Part shown: in pieces, positions 25,485-34,768 of the stretch
Layout: each line of letters begins with the position of its first letter
Numbering within the stretch: position 1 is the first letter of the stretch
Translations under genes and position numbers: made by a program
Notes under the pieces: model-generated
The model's input: the letters and a program-made list of their open reading frames with translations, nothing else
Databases searched by the model: none
What the model was told of the DNA's origin: nothing
From: Caballeronia jiangsuensis
GTDB taxonomy: Bacteria > Pseudomonadota > Gammaproteobacteria > Burkholderiales > Burkholderiaceae
Length of the DNA stretch: 64,000 bases
Assembly: GCA_000648925.1 (NCBI GenBank)
Contig: JFHF01000019.1
Location: 62,001 to 126,000, forward strand
Direction of reading: 5' to 3'

Positions 25485-27353
25485 CTATTTCGCCGCGGGC
25501 GCGGCTTTGGCCCACCACGTCGATATGATCCATTCCTCGGCGCCGTAATACAGCGGCAATGTCGACGGAAAGCCGAGCGTATTGCGATACGCCACGCGAT
25601 GCGTCGCCGAGTACCAGTGCGGCACCACATAGTAGCCGTTCATCAGCACGCGATCGAGCGCGTGCGTCGCATCGACGAGTTGCTCGCGCGTCTGCGCGGT
25701 AATCACTTTTTGCAGGATCGCATCGATGGCGGGCGACTTCACGCCCGCGAGATTGTCCGAGCCTTGCTCGTCGGCGGACTTGCTGCCGAAGCGCGAGACC
25801 TGCTCGGTGCCCGGCACTTGCACGTCGGGCATGCGCACGCTCGTCACGTCGAAATCGAACGCATCGAGACGCTTCTGGATGAGCGCGTAGTCCACGGTGC
25901 GGAAGTTCATCGAGATGCCGAGCTTCTGCAGATTACGCCCGAACGCGGCCGCGACCGGCTCCATCGACGCGCCGCCGCCCGTGTCGTCGAGAATCTCGAA
26001 CGCGAACGGCTCGCCCTTCGCGTTGCGCAGCGCGCCGTCGCGATACGTCCAGCCGGCTTCCCGGAGCAATTCGCGCGCCTTGATGAGATTCGCGCGCAGC
26101 GACCCGGGCGGATCGGTGTCCGGCTGGCGCGGCATCTCGCCGAACACGGCGGGATCGAGCTCGCTCTTGAGCGGGTTCAGTATCGCGAGTTCGCCTTCCC
26201 CCGGCTTGCCCTTCGCCTGCAGATCGGTATTGACGAAGAAGCTGTCGATGCGCCTGTACTGATTGAAGAACAACTGCCGGTTGAGCCACTCGAAATCGAG
26301 CGCGAGATCGAGCGCCTGACGCACGCGCACGTCCTTGAAAAGCGGCTTGCGCGTGTTGATGAAAAATCCCTGCATGCCCGTGCCGTTGTGCTGCGGGAAC
26401 TCGCGCTTGATGAGCTCGCCGCTGTCGAAGCGCTTGCCGATATCGCGCCGCACCCAGCTTCGCGCGATATATTCGACGAGCACGTCATACTCGCCCGCCT
26501 TGAAGGCTTCGAGACGCGCGGTGGAATCGCCGTAAAGCTTGTAGTCGATGTTCGCGAAATTGAACATGCCCGAGCGCACCGGCAGCGACGCGCCCCAGTA
26601 ATCCGGATTGCGCCTGTACGAGATCGTACGGCCGTTGTCGAACCGGTCGATCAGATACGGCCCGCTGCCGACGGGCTTCTGAAACGCGATCTGATCGAAC
26701 GGAATGCGCGTGCCGTCCGGCTTCATCCCCCACTTGCGCGAGAACACCGGAACGCCGCCCGCGAGCAGCGGCATCTCGCGCGTCGCGCTCTTGAATTCGA
26801 AGCGGATCGTGAGCGGATCGACGACTACCGCGCGCGCGATCTGCCCGAAGTACACCGCGAATTGCGGCGCGGCCAGCGGACTCTTGAGCGTCTCGAACGA
26901 GAACTTGACGTCCTCGGCCGTCACCGGATCGCCGTTGGAGAAGCGCGCTTTCGGGTTGATGTGAAACGTCGTCGACATGCCGTCGGGCGCGACCGCGATA
27001 TCGTCGGCGAGCAGGCCGTACGCGGTCGCTACTTCGTCGGAACTGCCTGTCGTCAGGCTCTCGAACATCAGCGAAAGACCGGGCGCCGGGTTGCCGCGCA
27101 AGGTGAACGGATTGAACTTGTCGAAGCTCGTCAGCCGGTTCGGATTCGCGAGCACGAGCGTGCCGTCGCGCGGAGCATCGGGATTGACGTAATCGAAATG
27201 CTTGAAATCCGCCGGATATTTCGGCTCGCCGTATTGCGCGATCGCGTGAACCGCGTAGGCCGGGGTCGCGAGCCACGCGATCGATCCGGCCAGTGCAAGC
27301 GCGATGAATCTGCATGAGGCGCTGAATGAGCGGATCGTCGTGCGAGTCGTCAT
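25485..27353 (-). CDS. yejA: Periplasmic oligopeptide-binding protein YejA
   Basis: Family 5 solute-binding protein, 622 residues from ATG 27353 (MTTRTTIRSF); signal peptide cut near TPAYAVHAIA. Typical segments include FDYVNPDAPRDGTLVLANP and GLLADDIAVAPDGMSTTFHI. It delivers peptides to YejBEF. It is the first gene of the operon; the divergent neighbour is fabI, 233 bases away, and that region must contain promoters in both directions, though I see only weak matches (TAGAAT near 27455). Confidence 0.9.
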   Translation of the reverse strand: MTTRTTIRSFSASCRFIALALAGSIAWLATPAYAVHAIAQYGEPKYPADFKHFDYVNPDAPRDGTLVLANPNRLTSFDKFNPFTLRGNPAPGLSLMFESLTTGSSDEVATAYGLLADDIAVAPDGMSTTFHINPKARFSNGDPVTAEDVKFSFETLKSPLAAPQFAVYFGQIARAVVVDPLTIRFEFKSATREMPLLAGGVPVFSRKWGMKPDGTRIPFDQIAFQKPVGSGPYLIDRFDNGRTISYRRNPDYWGASLPVRSGMFNFANIDYKLYGDSTARLEAFKAGEYDVLVEYIARSWVRRDIGKRFDSGELIKREFPQHNGTGMQGFFINTRKPLFKDVRVRQALDLALDFEWLNRQLFFNQYRRIDSFFVNTDLQAKGKPGEGELAILNPLKSELDPAVFGEMPRQPDTDPPGSLRANLIKARELLREAGWTYRDGALRNAKGEPFAFEILDDTGGGASMEPVAAAFGRNLQKLGISMNFRTVDYALIQKRLDAFDFDVTSVRMPDVQVPGTEQVSRFGSKSADEQGSDNLAGVKSPAIDAILQKVITAQTREQLVDATHALDRVLMNGYYVVPHWYSATHRVAYRNTLGFPSTLPLYYGAEEWIISTWWAKAAPAAK

Positions 27354-27586
27354 GTGCCTCTTGGCGCGATGTGTGATGAAGCGTTGAATGACCCGGGCAG
27401 AGTCCGAAACGAGCGGCGCGGGAATCCTGGGCGGGGCATTGCATTGTGAGAGAATTCTACCCAAAATCACGCGCCATACGGCTCGCGGCCTACGGGTTTG
27501 CATTTAGGCCGATTGCGCCACGCACGCTACGCGCGGTATCCGCTTCATGATCCGCGCGCGACACTGACATCAAAGAAGGAGCATTC

Positions 27587-28384
27587 ATGGGCTTTCTCGC
27601 TGGAAAACGAATTCTGCTGACGGGCCTGCTGTCGAACCGCTCGATCGCTTACGGCATCGCGACGGCCTGCAAGCGCGAAGGCGCGGAACTGGCGTTCACG
27701 TATGTCGGCGAGCGATTCAAGGATCGCATCACCGAATTCGCGACCGAGTTCGGCAGCGACATGGTCTATCCCTGCGACGTCGCCGACGATGCGCAGATCG
27801 AAGGGCTCTTCGCGTCGCTGAAAGAACGCTGGGACTCGCTCGACGGCCTCGTGCATTCCATCGGCTTCGCGCCGCGCGAGGCGATCGCGGGCGACTTCCT
27901 CGACGGCATGACGCGCGAGAACTTCCGCGTCGCGCACGACATCTCCGCATACAGCTTCCCGGCGCTCGCGAAGGCCGCGCTGCCGCTGCTGAAAGACGGC
28001 TCGTCGCTGCTCACGCTCTCCTATCTCGGCGCCGAGCGCGCGCTGCCGAACTACAACACGATGGGTCTCGCGAAGGCATCGCTGGAAGCGAGCGTGCGGT
28101 ACATGGCGGCAGCGCCGTCGCTCGGCGGCAAGGGCGTGCGCGTGAACGCCATTTCGGCCGGCCCGATCAAGACGCTCGCGGCGAGCGGCATCAAGGGCTT
28201 CGGCAAGATCCTGAACTTCGTCGAAGAGAATGCGCCGCTCAAGCGCAACGTGACGATCGAGCAAGTGGGCAATGTCGCGGCGTTCCTGCTGTCGGATCTG
28301 TCGGGTGGCGTGAGCGCGGAAGTCGTTCACGTCGACGCGGGGTTCCACGCGGTCGTCGGCGGAATGGGCGGCGAGGCGGAATAA
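27587..28384 (+). CDS. fabI: Enoyl-[acyl-carrier-protein] reductase (NADH)
   Basis: Last step of fatty-acid elongation; target of triclosan-type inhibitors. 265 residues, short-chain dehydrogenase family. Cofactor region at the N-terminus (KRILLTGLLSNRSIAYGIA), SIGFAPREA in the middle, and the catalytic Tyr and Lys in LGAERALPNYNTMGLAKASLE. Start ATG 27587 with AAGGAG upstream. Strong terminator follows. Confidence 0.96.
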   Translation: MGFLAGKRILLTGLLSNRSIAYGIATACKREGAELAFTYVGERFKDRITEFATEFGSDMVYPCDVADDAQIEGLFASLKERWDSLDGLVHSIGFAPREAIAGDFLDGMTRENFRVAHDISAYSFPALAKAALPLLKDGSSLLTLSYLGAERALPNYNTMGLAKASLEASVRYMAAAPSLGGKGVRVNAISAGPIKTLAASGIKGFGKILNFVEENAPLKRNVTIEQVGNVAAFLLSDLSGGVSAEVVHVDAGFHAVVGGMGGEAE

Positions 28385-28410
28385 CCCGCTCGTTCCTCGC
28401 TTCAAATAAA

Positions 28411-28446
28411 AGCGCCGCTCACTTTCACGTGAGCGGCGTTTTTTTG
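28411..28446. terminator. Bidirectional terminator, fabI / small secreted protein
   Basis: 10-bp stem CGCCGCTCAC/GTGAGCGGCG followed by seven T on the plus strand; on the minus strand TTTTATTTG follows. It separates converging genes. Confidence 0.85.
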
Positions 28447-28470
28447 CCTTCGGCCGTTCAAGGGCCGCGT

Positions 28471-28839
28471 TCACCGATGTCCGTGCGGGCCGCCATGACC
28501 GTTACCGTGTCCATGCCCGTGTCCCGGCGGCGGACCATGATGCGGCCCGTGCCCATGCCCGTGATGGCGATTCCAGTCGTTGCGGCTCCAGTAGCGTCGG
28601 CCGTCCCAATACCGGTTGCCATGCCAGCCGATGAACACCGGCGGCGCATACATCGGCGCGGGCTGATAGACGACCGGCGGAGGCGGCGGCGCGTAGACCG
28701 GCGTCGGCGCGACATACACCGGCGCCGGAATGCCGACGTTCACGCCCACGTGCACATCGGCGCGTGCGGCGCCCGTCGCGCTCAGCGCTGCGATCGCCAG
28801 CACACCCGCTACGATTCGTCCCGAAAGGTTCTTCTTCAT
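28471..28839 (-). CDS. Small secreted protein with PVY repeats and His/Gly-rich tail (copy 1)
   Basis: 122 residues from ATG 28839 (MKKNLSGRIVAG); signal peptide ends at GAARADVHVG. The mature protein has three parts: VGVNVGIPAPVYVAP leading into a Pro/Val/Tyr-rich stretch, then the aromatic core GWHGNRYWDGRRYWSRNDW, then a tail of about 30 residues made almost only of His, Gly and Pro, which could bind metal ions. I do not recognise a functional family; similar proteins are common in Burkholderiales. A homologous gene lies directly upstream at 29107-29460. Confidence 0.75.
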   Translation of the reverse strand: MKKNLSGRIVAGVLAIAALSATGAARADVHVGVNVGIPAPVYVAPTPVYAPPPPPVVYQPAPMYAPPVFIGWHGNRYWDGRRYWSRNDWNRHHGHGHGPHHGPPPGHGHGHGNGHGGPHGHR

Positions 28840-29046
28840 ACGCAATCCGACCTCGCTTTTCTGCCTGTTCGCTTGGCACAAAATATAACGAAAAGCTTTC
28901 ATCGCAATATTTCAGCTTTGTAAGTTTTCGCGTGCATCGGCTAAATGTCAGGAGAAACCTTACCTTTTGTTACATTGGCCTGAAGTGGGAAATCCCTGCG
29001 AGTGTTGTTTTAGCGGCGAATCCGTCCTCCGCCGGAAAACCGGCAA

Positions 29047-29077
29047 CAAAAAAGCCACCCGCTGCGAACGGGTGGCT
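29047..29077 (-). terminator. Terminator after copy 2 of the His/Gly-rich gene
   Basis: 9-bp stem AGCCACCCG/CGGGTGGCT followed by TTTTTTG on the minus strand. Confidence 0.82.
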
Positions 29078-29106
29078 CCATGCCCTACAACTGCAATGCG
29101 CGACGC

Positions 29107-29460
29107 TCAATGCCAGCCGTTGTGATGGCCGTTGTCATGTCCGTGACCGTGATCGTGGTCATGACCGTGATCGTAATGGCGATAGTAGTCGTCGCGATTC
29201 CAGTAGCGACGGCCATCCCAGTAACGATCGCCGTGCCACCCGACCACGACGACCGGCTGCGCGTAGACCGGCGGGGGCGGCGGCGCGTACACGACGGGCG
29301 GCGGAGGCGGCGCATAAACCGGCGCGGGCGCGACATACACGGGCGCGGGCACCCCGATGTTGACGCCCACGGACACTCCCGCACTGGCCGCGCCGGAGGC
29401 CATCAAACCGCCGATCATCACGGCGCCAGCCAGCACGGAAGCCTTCGATACCTTGTTCAT
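29107..29460 (-). CDS. Small secreted protein with PVY repeats and His/Asp/Gly-rich tail (copy 2)
   Basis: 117 residues from ATG 29460 (MNKVSKASVLAG), with GAGGTGGGG as ribosome-binding site. Signal peptide ends near GAASAGVSVG. Same architecture as its downstream neighbour: VGVNIGVPAPVYVAP, a PPPPPVVYAPPPPP stretch, the core GWHGDRYWDGRRYWNRDDY, and a tail alternating His with Asp and Gly. The two are tandem paralogues, each with its own terminator. Function unknown; a metal-binding or envelope role is only a guess. Confidence 0.75.
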   Translation of the reverse strand: MNKVSKASVLAGAVMIGGLMASGAASAGVSVGVNIGVPAPVYVAPAPVYAPPPPPVVYAPPPPPVYAQPVVVVGWHGDRYWDGRRYWNRDDYYRHYDHGHDHDHGHGHDNGHHNGWH

Positions 29461-29592
29461 GTGATGCCCCACCTCGATGGGTTGTTTGTTGTGTTGACGG
29501 GACTATATCGGACGGATGCCCCATCGAGTGTTCGACTTCGTAACCTGCTATTACCGTCGAAAAAACTTACGAAAAGTAAGCTCACGCGCATG

Positions 29593-29624
29593 AAAAAGGC
29601 GGCCTTCGCATCACGAAGGCCGCC
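29593..29624 (-). terminator. Terminator after the MFS transporter gene
   Basis: GGCGGCCTTCG/CGAAGGCCGCC stem followed by TTTTTCATG on the minus strand, 24 bases after the stop. Confidence 0.8.
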
Positions 29625-29647
29625 GTTCGCGAAAGACTGTCTTCCGC

Positions 29648-30961
29648 TCAGTTCGGCAGTTCCTGCCCCCTGGTTTCCGGCGCGAGCGGAATCACCGCGA
29701 GGCCGATGAGAAACGCGACCGCGGTGATCGCGATCGGCACGCCGAGCGTCTTCATGTGGAGCACCATCGCGCCGATGCCGAAGTTCACGATCGCGCCGAA
29801 AAAGCGCCCCACCGACGTGCAGAACGCGAACGCGGTCGCACGCACGCGGGTTTCGAACTGCTCGGGCAGCCACAACGAGAACAGCGCGAAGTTGCCGCCG
29901 AAGAAGCCGAGCACGACGAGCAGCGCGATGAACGGCACCAGTCCGTTCGGCAGATAGAACGCCCAGCCGAACGCGAGCGCGATCGACGCCGCCATGCCGA
30001 CGAAGTACACCGCGAGCGTCTTTCGGCGGCCGATCTTCTCGGCCATCGGCGGCAGCGCGAGACAGCCGATGATCGTGCCGATCGAAAGCAGCCCGGTCGC
30101 GATCGACGCCATGCGCGCGGCGTCGTGCTTGTCCATGCCGGCCCTCGTCGCGAGCTGCACGACCGCGGACGGCTCGTACACCGCGCCCGCCCACAGACCG
30201 ATGATCGCCACGGTCAACAGCACCGCCGCGACGATCGTGCGTTTGCGATATTGCGCATTGAAGATCGTCTTGAGCGAGCTTTCGTGCCTGACGTGCGGAT
30301 GGACGGTTTCGGCGCGCTCCCACTTGTCGGTTTCCTTCACGCGCAAGAGCACCAGGATCGACACGACGACCGGGAACAGGCCGACCAGAAACATCGCGCG
30401 CCAGCCGAAGGTCGCGCCGATCGTATAGTTCAACGCCGCGGCAAGAAAGAAGCCCGCGTAATAGCCGGTCTGCAAATAACCCGCGCCCATTTTCCGGCGA
30501 TCCTCCGGCCACGCCTCCGCGACATACGTCCCGGCCAGCGCCCATTCGCCGCCGATACCCACGCCCGCGAAGAAGCGATAGATGCCGAGCTCCCACACCG
30601 TATGCGCGGTCGCGGCGAGGCCGGTGAAGATGGCGAACGTGAAGATGGTCGCGGCGAGCACCTTGGTGCGGCCGAAGCGGTCGGCGAGCGGACCCCAGAT
30701 GAACGAGAGTCCCCACCCCACCAGAAACAGCGCGAAGAGTATCGAGCCGGCGAGCCCGACATTCGCCGGCGTCGCTTCGTAGCCCGAGCGCGGCAACAGT
30801 TCGGTGAGCGCCGGCGCAAGCACGAGCGCGTAAATGAACGAATCCATTCCGTCGAGCGTCCAGCCCGCCCACGCGCCCCAGAAACCGGTGATCTGCGACC
30901 GGTTGAGCGGCGTCTTCGTGGCGCGCGTGGCGCTTACCTCTCGATCCAGCGTTGTCGGCAT
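29648..30961 (-). CDS. MFS transporter, candidate malonate (carboxylate) importer
   Basis: Inner-membrane major facilitator of 437 residues with about 12 helices. The loop 2-3 signature GPLADRFGRTKVLAATI, GIGGEWALAGTYVAEAWPEDRR in the middle and PPMAEKIGRRKTL in the second half place it among carboxylate:proton symporters of the sialate/lactate (NanT/JenP) or MHS/AAHS type. I prefer ATG 30961 over ATG 30967 because GGAGAG then has a normal spacing. It is divergent from the GntR-mdc operon, 144 bases away, which suggests it imports malonate or a related acid. Confidence 0.8.
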   Translation of the reverse strand: MPTTLDREVSATRATKTPLNRSQITGFWGAWAGWTLDGMDSFIYALVLAPALTELLPRSGYEATPANVGLAGSILFALFLVGWGLSFIWGPLADRFGRTKVLAATIFTFAIFTGLAATAHTVWELGIYRFFAGVGIGGEWALAGTYVAEAWPEDRRKMGAGYLQTGYYAGFFLAAALNYTIGATFGWRAMFLVGLFPVVVSILVLLRVKETDKWERAETVHPHVRHESSLKTIFNAQYRKRTIVAAVLLTVAIIGLWAGAVYEPSAVVQLATRAGMDKHDAARMASIATGLLSIGTIIGCLALPPMAEKIGRRKTLAVYFVGMAASIALAFGWAFYLPNGLVPFIALLVVLGFFGGNFALFSLWLPEQFETRVRATAFAFCTSVGRFFGAIVNFGIGAMVLHMKTLGVPIAITAVAFLIGLAVIPLAPETRGQELPN

Positions 30962-31051
30962 GGCCATGTCTCTCCAGCGAAATTAACGACGTCCCGGTGA
31001 ATAGTGTTTGTTCTGGCGTCTAGGGAAAGCACCGGGGTTTCGTGTGCACTT

Positions 31052-31062
31052 TTATATATAAT
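31052..31062. promoter_or_regulatory. AT-rich palindrome and -10 in the MFS/mdc divergent region
   Basis: TTATATATAA (31052-31061) is a perfect 10-base palindrome overlapping a TATAAT -10 (31057-31062) on the plus strand. GntR-FCD regulators bind short AT-centred palindromes, so this is a candidate operator at the mdc promoter. No good -35 is visible. Confidence 0.35.
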
Positions 31063-31105
31063 ATTTGAACAGCAACTCGCGACAACTCCGCACTTTCACC
31101 TAGCC

Positions 31106-31897
31106 ATGCCGACAGATCTCCTAGCCGTGTCGCCGCCGGCTTCTTTTCGCGATGCGCAGTTCGAGCCGCGCCAGAGCACGTCGCGCTTCATCGCGGATGC
31201 GCTGCGCGCCGCGATCGTCGATGGCTCGTTGCTGCCGGGCGAGCCGCTGCGTCAGGACGCGATCGCGCGGCAGTTTTCCGTCAGCGCCATTCCGGTGCGC
31301 GAAGCGTTTCGCCAGCTCGAAAGCGAAGGCTGGGTGACGATCGAGCCGAACCGGGGCGCGGCCGTCAGCCTGCAATCGGCCGACGAGGCGCGCGAGATCT
31401 ACGAGATCCGCGCGTCGCTCGAAAGCCTGGCTATCGGCATCGCGATCGGCCATCACACGCCCGACACGCTCGCCCACGTGAAACGCCTGCTCGAAGCCGC
31501 AGAAAACGAGCCTGATCCCGCGCTTTACGTCGTGCGCAACGAGCAGTTCCATATGAGCCTCTACGTGCCCGCGGATCGCCCGCGCCTGATGGAACTGATC
31601 GGCCAGATGCATCGGCGAGGCGAGCGCTATCTGCGTCTGAAGCTCGGGCTTCCGATCCACAAAGATGCATCCGATGTCGAGCATCGCGCGATCTTCGATG
31701 CACTCGTCGCGCGCGATATCGAGCAGGCGCAAATGCTCGTCGCGCGCCATCTGCTCTCGACGGGCGATTTGATCTACCGCTTTCTCGCCGATGCCCAATC
31801 GCTCGCTCAATCGAGCCACGTCAAGAAGAAGCGCCGCCCGCGCGCTTCGGCATCGTCCCGCACGACCCAAACGACTTCTCCAGAGACAGACCGATGA
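31106..31897 (+). CDS. GntR-family (FCD) regulator of malonate decarboxylase genes
   Basis: 263 residues from ATG 31106 (MPTDLLAVSP). The N-terminal winged helix is clear (RFIADALRAAIVDGSLLPGE, then AIARQFSVSAIPVREAFRQL), and the C-terminal FCD effector domain has the metal-ligand pattern with LASLAIG-like helix, NEQFHMSLY and EHRAIFDALVARD. The stop overlaps the mdcA start by ATGA, so it is co-transcribed with and likely regulates the operon, probably as a malonate-relieved repressor, similar in type to MdcY of Acinetobacter. The C-terminal ~25 residues are basic and low complexity. Confidence 0.85.
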   Translation: MPTDLLAVSPPASFRDAQFEPRQSTSRFIADALRAAIVDGSLLPGEPLRQDAIARQFSVSAIPVREAFRQLESEGWVTIEPNRGAAVSLQSADEAREIYEIRASLESLAIGIAIGHHTPDTLAHVKRLLEAAENEPDPALYVVRNEQFHMSLYVPADRPRLMELIGQMHRRGERYLRLKLGLPIHKDASDVEHRAIFDALVARDIEQAQMLVARHLLSTGDLIYRFLADAQSLAQSSHVKKKRRPRASASSRTTQTTSPETDR

Positions 31898-33570
31898 ACT
31901 CGTCCACACCCGCCGACGCCCTCACCGCAAGCCGGAACTGGAACACGCGCGCGCAGGAAAAAGCGCGGCGTCTGAAGCTGATCGAACCGTGGCTCGATGG
32001 CTCGGTGCTCGATCCCGCGCGCATCGTCGATGCGCTGAGCGCGCTGATCGTCACCGGCGATCGCGTCGCGCTCGAAGGCAACAACCAGAAGCAGGCCGAC
32101 TTCCTCTCGCGTGCGTTCGCGAAACTCGATCCGCAGCGGGTGCACGACATCCATCTGCTCATCTCGAGTATCAGCCGGCCCGAGCATCTCGCGCTCTTCG
32201 AGCAAGGCATCGCGCACAAGGTCGATTTCGCGTTCGCCGGGCCGCAGAGCCTGCGCGTCGCGCAACTGCTCGAAGACGGCCAGTTGGAGATCGGCGCGAT
32301 CTATACGTATATCGAACTGTATGCGCGCATGTTCATCGATCTCACGCCGCAGGTCGCGCTCGTGTGCGCCGTGCAGGCCGATCGGCACGGCAATCTCTAT
32401 ACGGGCGCGAATACCGAGGACACGCCGACGATCGTCGAAGCCACCGCGTTTCGCCACGGCATCGTGGTCGCGCAGGTGAACGAAATCGTCGATGAACTGC
32501 CGCGCGTCGATATTCCCGGCTCGTGGGTCGATGTCGTCGTACAGGCGGACCGCCCGTTCGCCGTCGAGCCGCTCTTCACGCGCGATCCGCGTCACATCGG
32601 CGAGTTGCAGATCCTGATGGCGATGATGACGATCCGCGGCATCTACGAGCGTTACGGCGTGACGGCGCTCAATCACGGCATCGGCTTCGATACGGCCGCG
32701 ATCGAACTGCTGCTGCCGACGTACGGCGAATCGCTCGGACTGAAAGGGAAAATCTGCACGAACTGGGCGCTCAATCCGCATCCGACGCTCATTCCCGCGA
32801 TCGAATCCGGCTGGGTGCAGAGCGTGCATTGCTTCGGCAGCGAAGTCGGCATGGAGAATTACATCGCCGCGCGCTCCGACGTGTTCTTCACCGGACGCGA
32901 CGGCAGCCTGCGCTCGAATCGCGTGTTCTGCCAGCTCGCGGGGCAATACGGCGTCGATCTCTTCATCGGCTCGACGCTGCAGATGGACGCCGACGCGAAC
33001 TCATCGACGGTCACGCTCGGACGGCTCGCGGGCTTCGGCGGCGCGCCGAACATGGGACACGATCCGCGCGGGCGCCGTCATTCGAGCGAAGCGTGGCTCA
33101 AGCTGCTGAAGGACGACGGCCCGAATCCGAAAATCGCGCGTGGTCACAAGCTCGTCGTGCAGACCGCCGAGACGTACAAGAAAGGCGGCGAGCCGACCAT
33201 CGTCGATGCGCTCGATGCGATCGCCGTCGGCGAGAAAAGCGGCATGCCAATCGCGCCCGTCATGATCTACGGCGATGACGTCACGCACGTCGTGACCGAG
33301 GAAGGCATCGCGTATCTGCATGCGGCCGAAGGCGTCGATGAGCGTCGCGCCGCGCTCGCGGCCATCGCGGGCGTGACGCCCATCGGCATGCGCGCAGATC
33401 CTGCCAGAACCGCCGAGTTGAGACGACGCGGCATCGTCGCGTATCCGGAAGATCTGGGCGTGCGACGCGGCGAAGCGAAACGCTCGCTGCTCGCGGCGCG
33501 CAGCATCGACGATCTCGTCGCGTGGTCGGGCGGGCTCTACGCGCCGCCCGCGCGCTTCAGAAGCTGGTGA
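31894..33570 (+). CDS. mdcA: Malonate decarboxylase alpha subunit (ACP transferase)
   Basis: Acetyl-S-ACP:malonate ACP transferase: swaps acetate for malonate on the carrier protein. 558 residues, normal length, with family stretches ALIVTGDRVALEGNNQKQAD, NGLN-like HGIGFDTAAIELLLPTYGES and GRLAGFGGAPNMGHDPRGRR. First structural gene of the malonate decarboxylase operon; starts inside the regulator stop codon. Cytosolic biotin-independent complex with MdcC, MdcD, MdcE and MdcH. Confidence 0.95.
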   Translation: MNSSTPADALTASRNWNTRAQEKARRLKLIEPWLDGSVLDPARIVDALSALIVTGDRVALEGNNQKQADFLSRAFAKLDPQRVHDIHLLISSISRPEHLALFEQGIAHKVDFAFAGPQSLRVAQLLEDGQLEIGAIYTYIELYARMFIDLTPQVALVCAVQADRHGNLYTGANTEDTPTIVEATAFRHGIVVAQVNEIVDELPRVDIPGSWVDVVVQADRPFAVEPLFTRDPRHIGELQILMAMMTIRGIYERYGVTALNHGIGFDTAAIELLLPTYGESLGLKGKICTNWALNPHPTLIPAIESGWVQSVHCFGSEVGMENYIAARSDVFFTGRDGSLRSNRVFCQLAGQYGVDLFIGSTLQMDADANSSTVTLGRLAGFGGAPNMGHDPRGRRHSSEAWLKLLKDDGPNPKIARGHKLVVQTAETYKKGGEPTIVDALDAIAVGEKSGMPIAPVMIYGDDVTHVVTEEGIAYLHAAEGVDERRAALAAIAGVTPIGMRADPARTAELRRRGIVAYPEDLGVRRGEAKRSLLAARSIDDLVAWSGGLYAPPARFRSW

Positions 33571-33575
33571 TCGCG

Positions 33576-34442
33576 ATGAACGCCCTTCCCTTGTTGCGCG
33601 ACGACGTCCGCGACTATGCGACGTCGCCGCCGATCATCGCGACACACGCCGTCGATGCGCTCATCGCCGAGGCGCGTCTCACGCCCAAGCCCGCGCTCGT
33701 CGATGAGCGCGGCAGCGGCGCGCATCGCGATCTCGATCTCGACACGATGCTGCGTTCCGCGCGTGCGCTGCAACCGACGTTCCTCGCGATCGCGCGCGCG
33801 GCGCATGGCGTGCCGCCATCGCAGTCGCTGCGCGAGCAACTGGCGCGCATCGGCCGCGAAGGCGAAGCCGCGATGATGCACGCGACGAGCGGCAGCAACG
33901 CGCATCGCGGCGCGATCTGGATCGTCGGTCTGCTATGCGCGGGCGCGGCGATGAACGCACCGGACGATGCCGACGCGATCTGCGCGTCGGCCGCTGCGAT
34001 TGCGCATTACGACGATCGTTATGCGCCGGTATCCGTCACGGCGAGCCACGGCGCGCGCGTGAGCGAACGTTATCGGGTCGCGGGCGCGCGGGGCGAAGCG
34101 CGCGATGCGTTTCCGCGTGCGCGGCTCATCGGCCTGCCCGCGCTCGACGATGCACGCGCACGCGGTCTCGACGAATCCGGCGCGCGACTCGATGCGCTCA
34201 TCGCGATCATTGCGTCGCTGGACGATACATGTCTCCTGCATCGCGGCGGAATGATCGCGCTCGATGCGGCGCAACGCGGCGCGAAGCGCGTGATGGATCG
34301 CGGCGGCGTGGCTACGCAGGAAGGACGCGCCGCGCTCGTGCGGCTCGATGCCGACTTGCTGGCGCTGAACGCATCGCCCGGCGGCGCCGCCGATCTGCTC
34401 GCGGCGACACTCTTTCTCGACAGTCTCAGGCGCCTGGCTTAA
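33576..34442 (+). CDS. mdcB: Triphosphoribosyl-dephospho-CoA synthase
   Basis: Makes 2'-(5''-triphosphoribosyl)-3'-dephospho-CoA from ATP and dephospho-CoA, the precursor of the carrier-protein prosthetic group; CitG/MdcB family, 288 residues from ATG 33576 (MNALPLLRDDV). Conserved stretches are TPKPALVDERGSGAHRDLDL, IGREGEAAMMHATSGSNAHRGAIW and DTCLLHRGG. A GTG three codons upstream is possible. 5 bases after mdcA. Confidence 0.92.
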   Translation: MNALPLLRDDVRDYATSPPIIATHAVDALIAEARLTPKPALVDERGSGAHRDLDLDTMLRSARALQPTFLAIARAAHGVPPSQSLREQLARIGREGEAAMMHATSGSNAHRGAIWIVGLLCAGAAMNAPDDADAICASAAAIAHYDDRYAPVSVTASHGARVSERYRVAGARGEARDAFPRARLIGLPALDDARARGLDESGARLDALIAIIASLDDTCLLHRGGMIALDAAQRGAKRVMDRGGVATQEGRAALVRLDADLLALNASPGGAADLLAATLFLDSLRRLA

Positions 34443-34465
34443 GGCGCATCGAAGAGGAACGAACG

Positions 34466-34768
34466 ATGGAAAACATGCGATACGAATATCCCGCCAAACG
34501 GCCCGTCACGCGCCGCGCGCATGTCGGCGTGGTCGGCTCGGGCGATCTCGAAGTGCTGCTCTCGCCATCGCAGAATGCGAACGCGGAAGTGGTGATCCGC
34601 ACGAGCGTCGATGGGTATGGCCACGTGTGGAAAAGCGTGCTCGACCGCTTCTTTCAGCGCTACGACGGCGCCGCGAAGATCGAGCTGAACGACTTCGGCG
34701 CGACGCCCGGCGTCGTCATGCTGAGACTGAGCGAAGCCGTCGAAGCGAGCGAAGGAGACACGCCATGA
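34466..34768 (+). CDS. mdcC: Malonate decarboxylase acyl carrier protein (delta subunit)
   Basis: 100-residue carrier protein from ATG 34466 with AGAGGAAC upstream. The phosphoribosyl-dephospho-CoA group is attached to a serine; Ser25 in VGSGDLEVLL is the expected site. It holds acetyl or malonyl thioesters during turnover. The stop overlaps mdcD by ATGA. Confidence 0.93.
   Translation: MENMRYEYPAKRPVTRRAHVGVVGSGDLEVLLSPSQNANAEVVIRTSVDGYGHVWKSVLDRFFQRYDGAAKIELNDFGATPGVVMLRLSEAVEASEGDTP

Noticed and set aside
29107..29300. Short repeats that might be a CRISPR array
   Set aside because: They are codon repeats of the His/Gly and Pro/Tyr stretches within coding sequence, without regular spacers.
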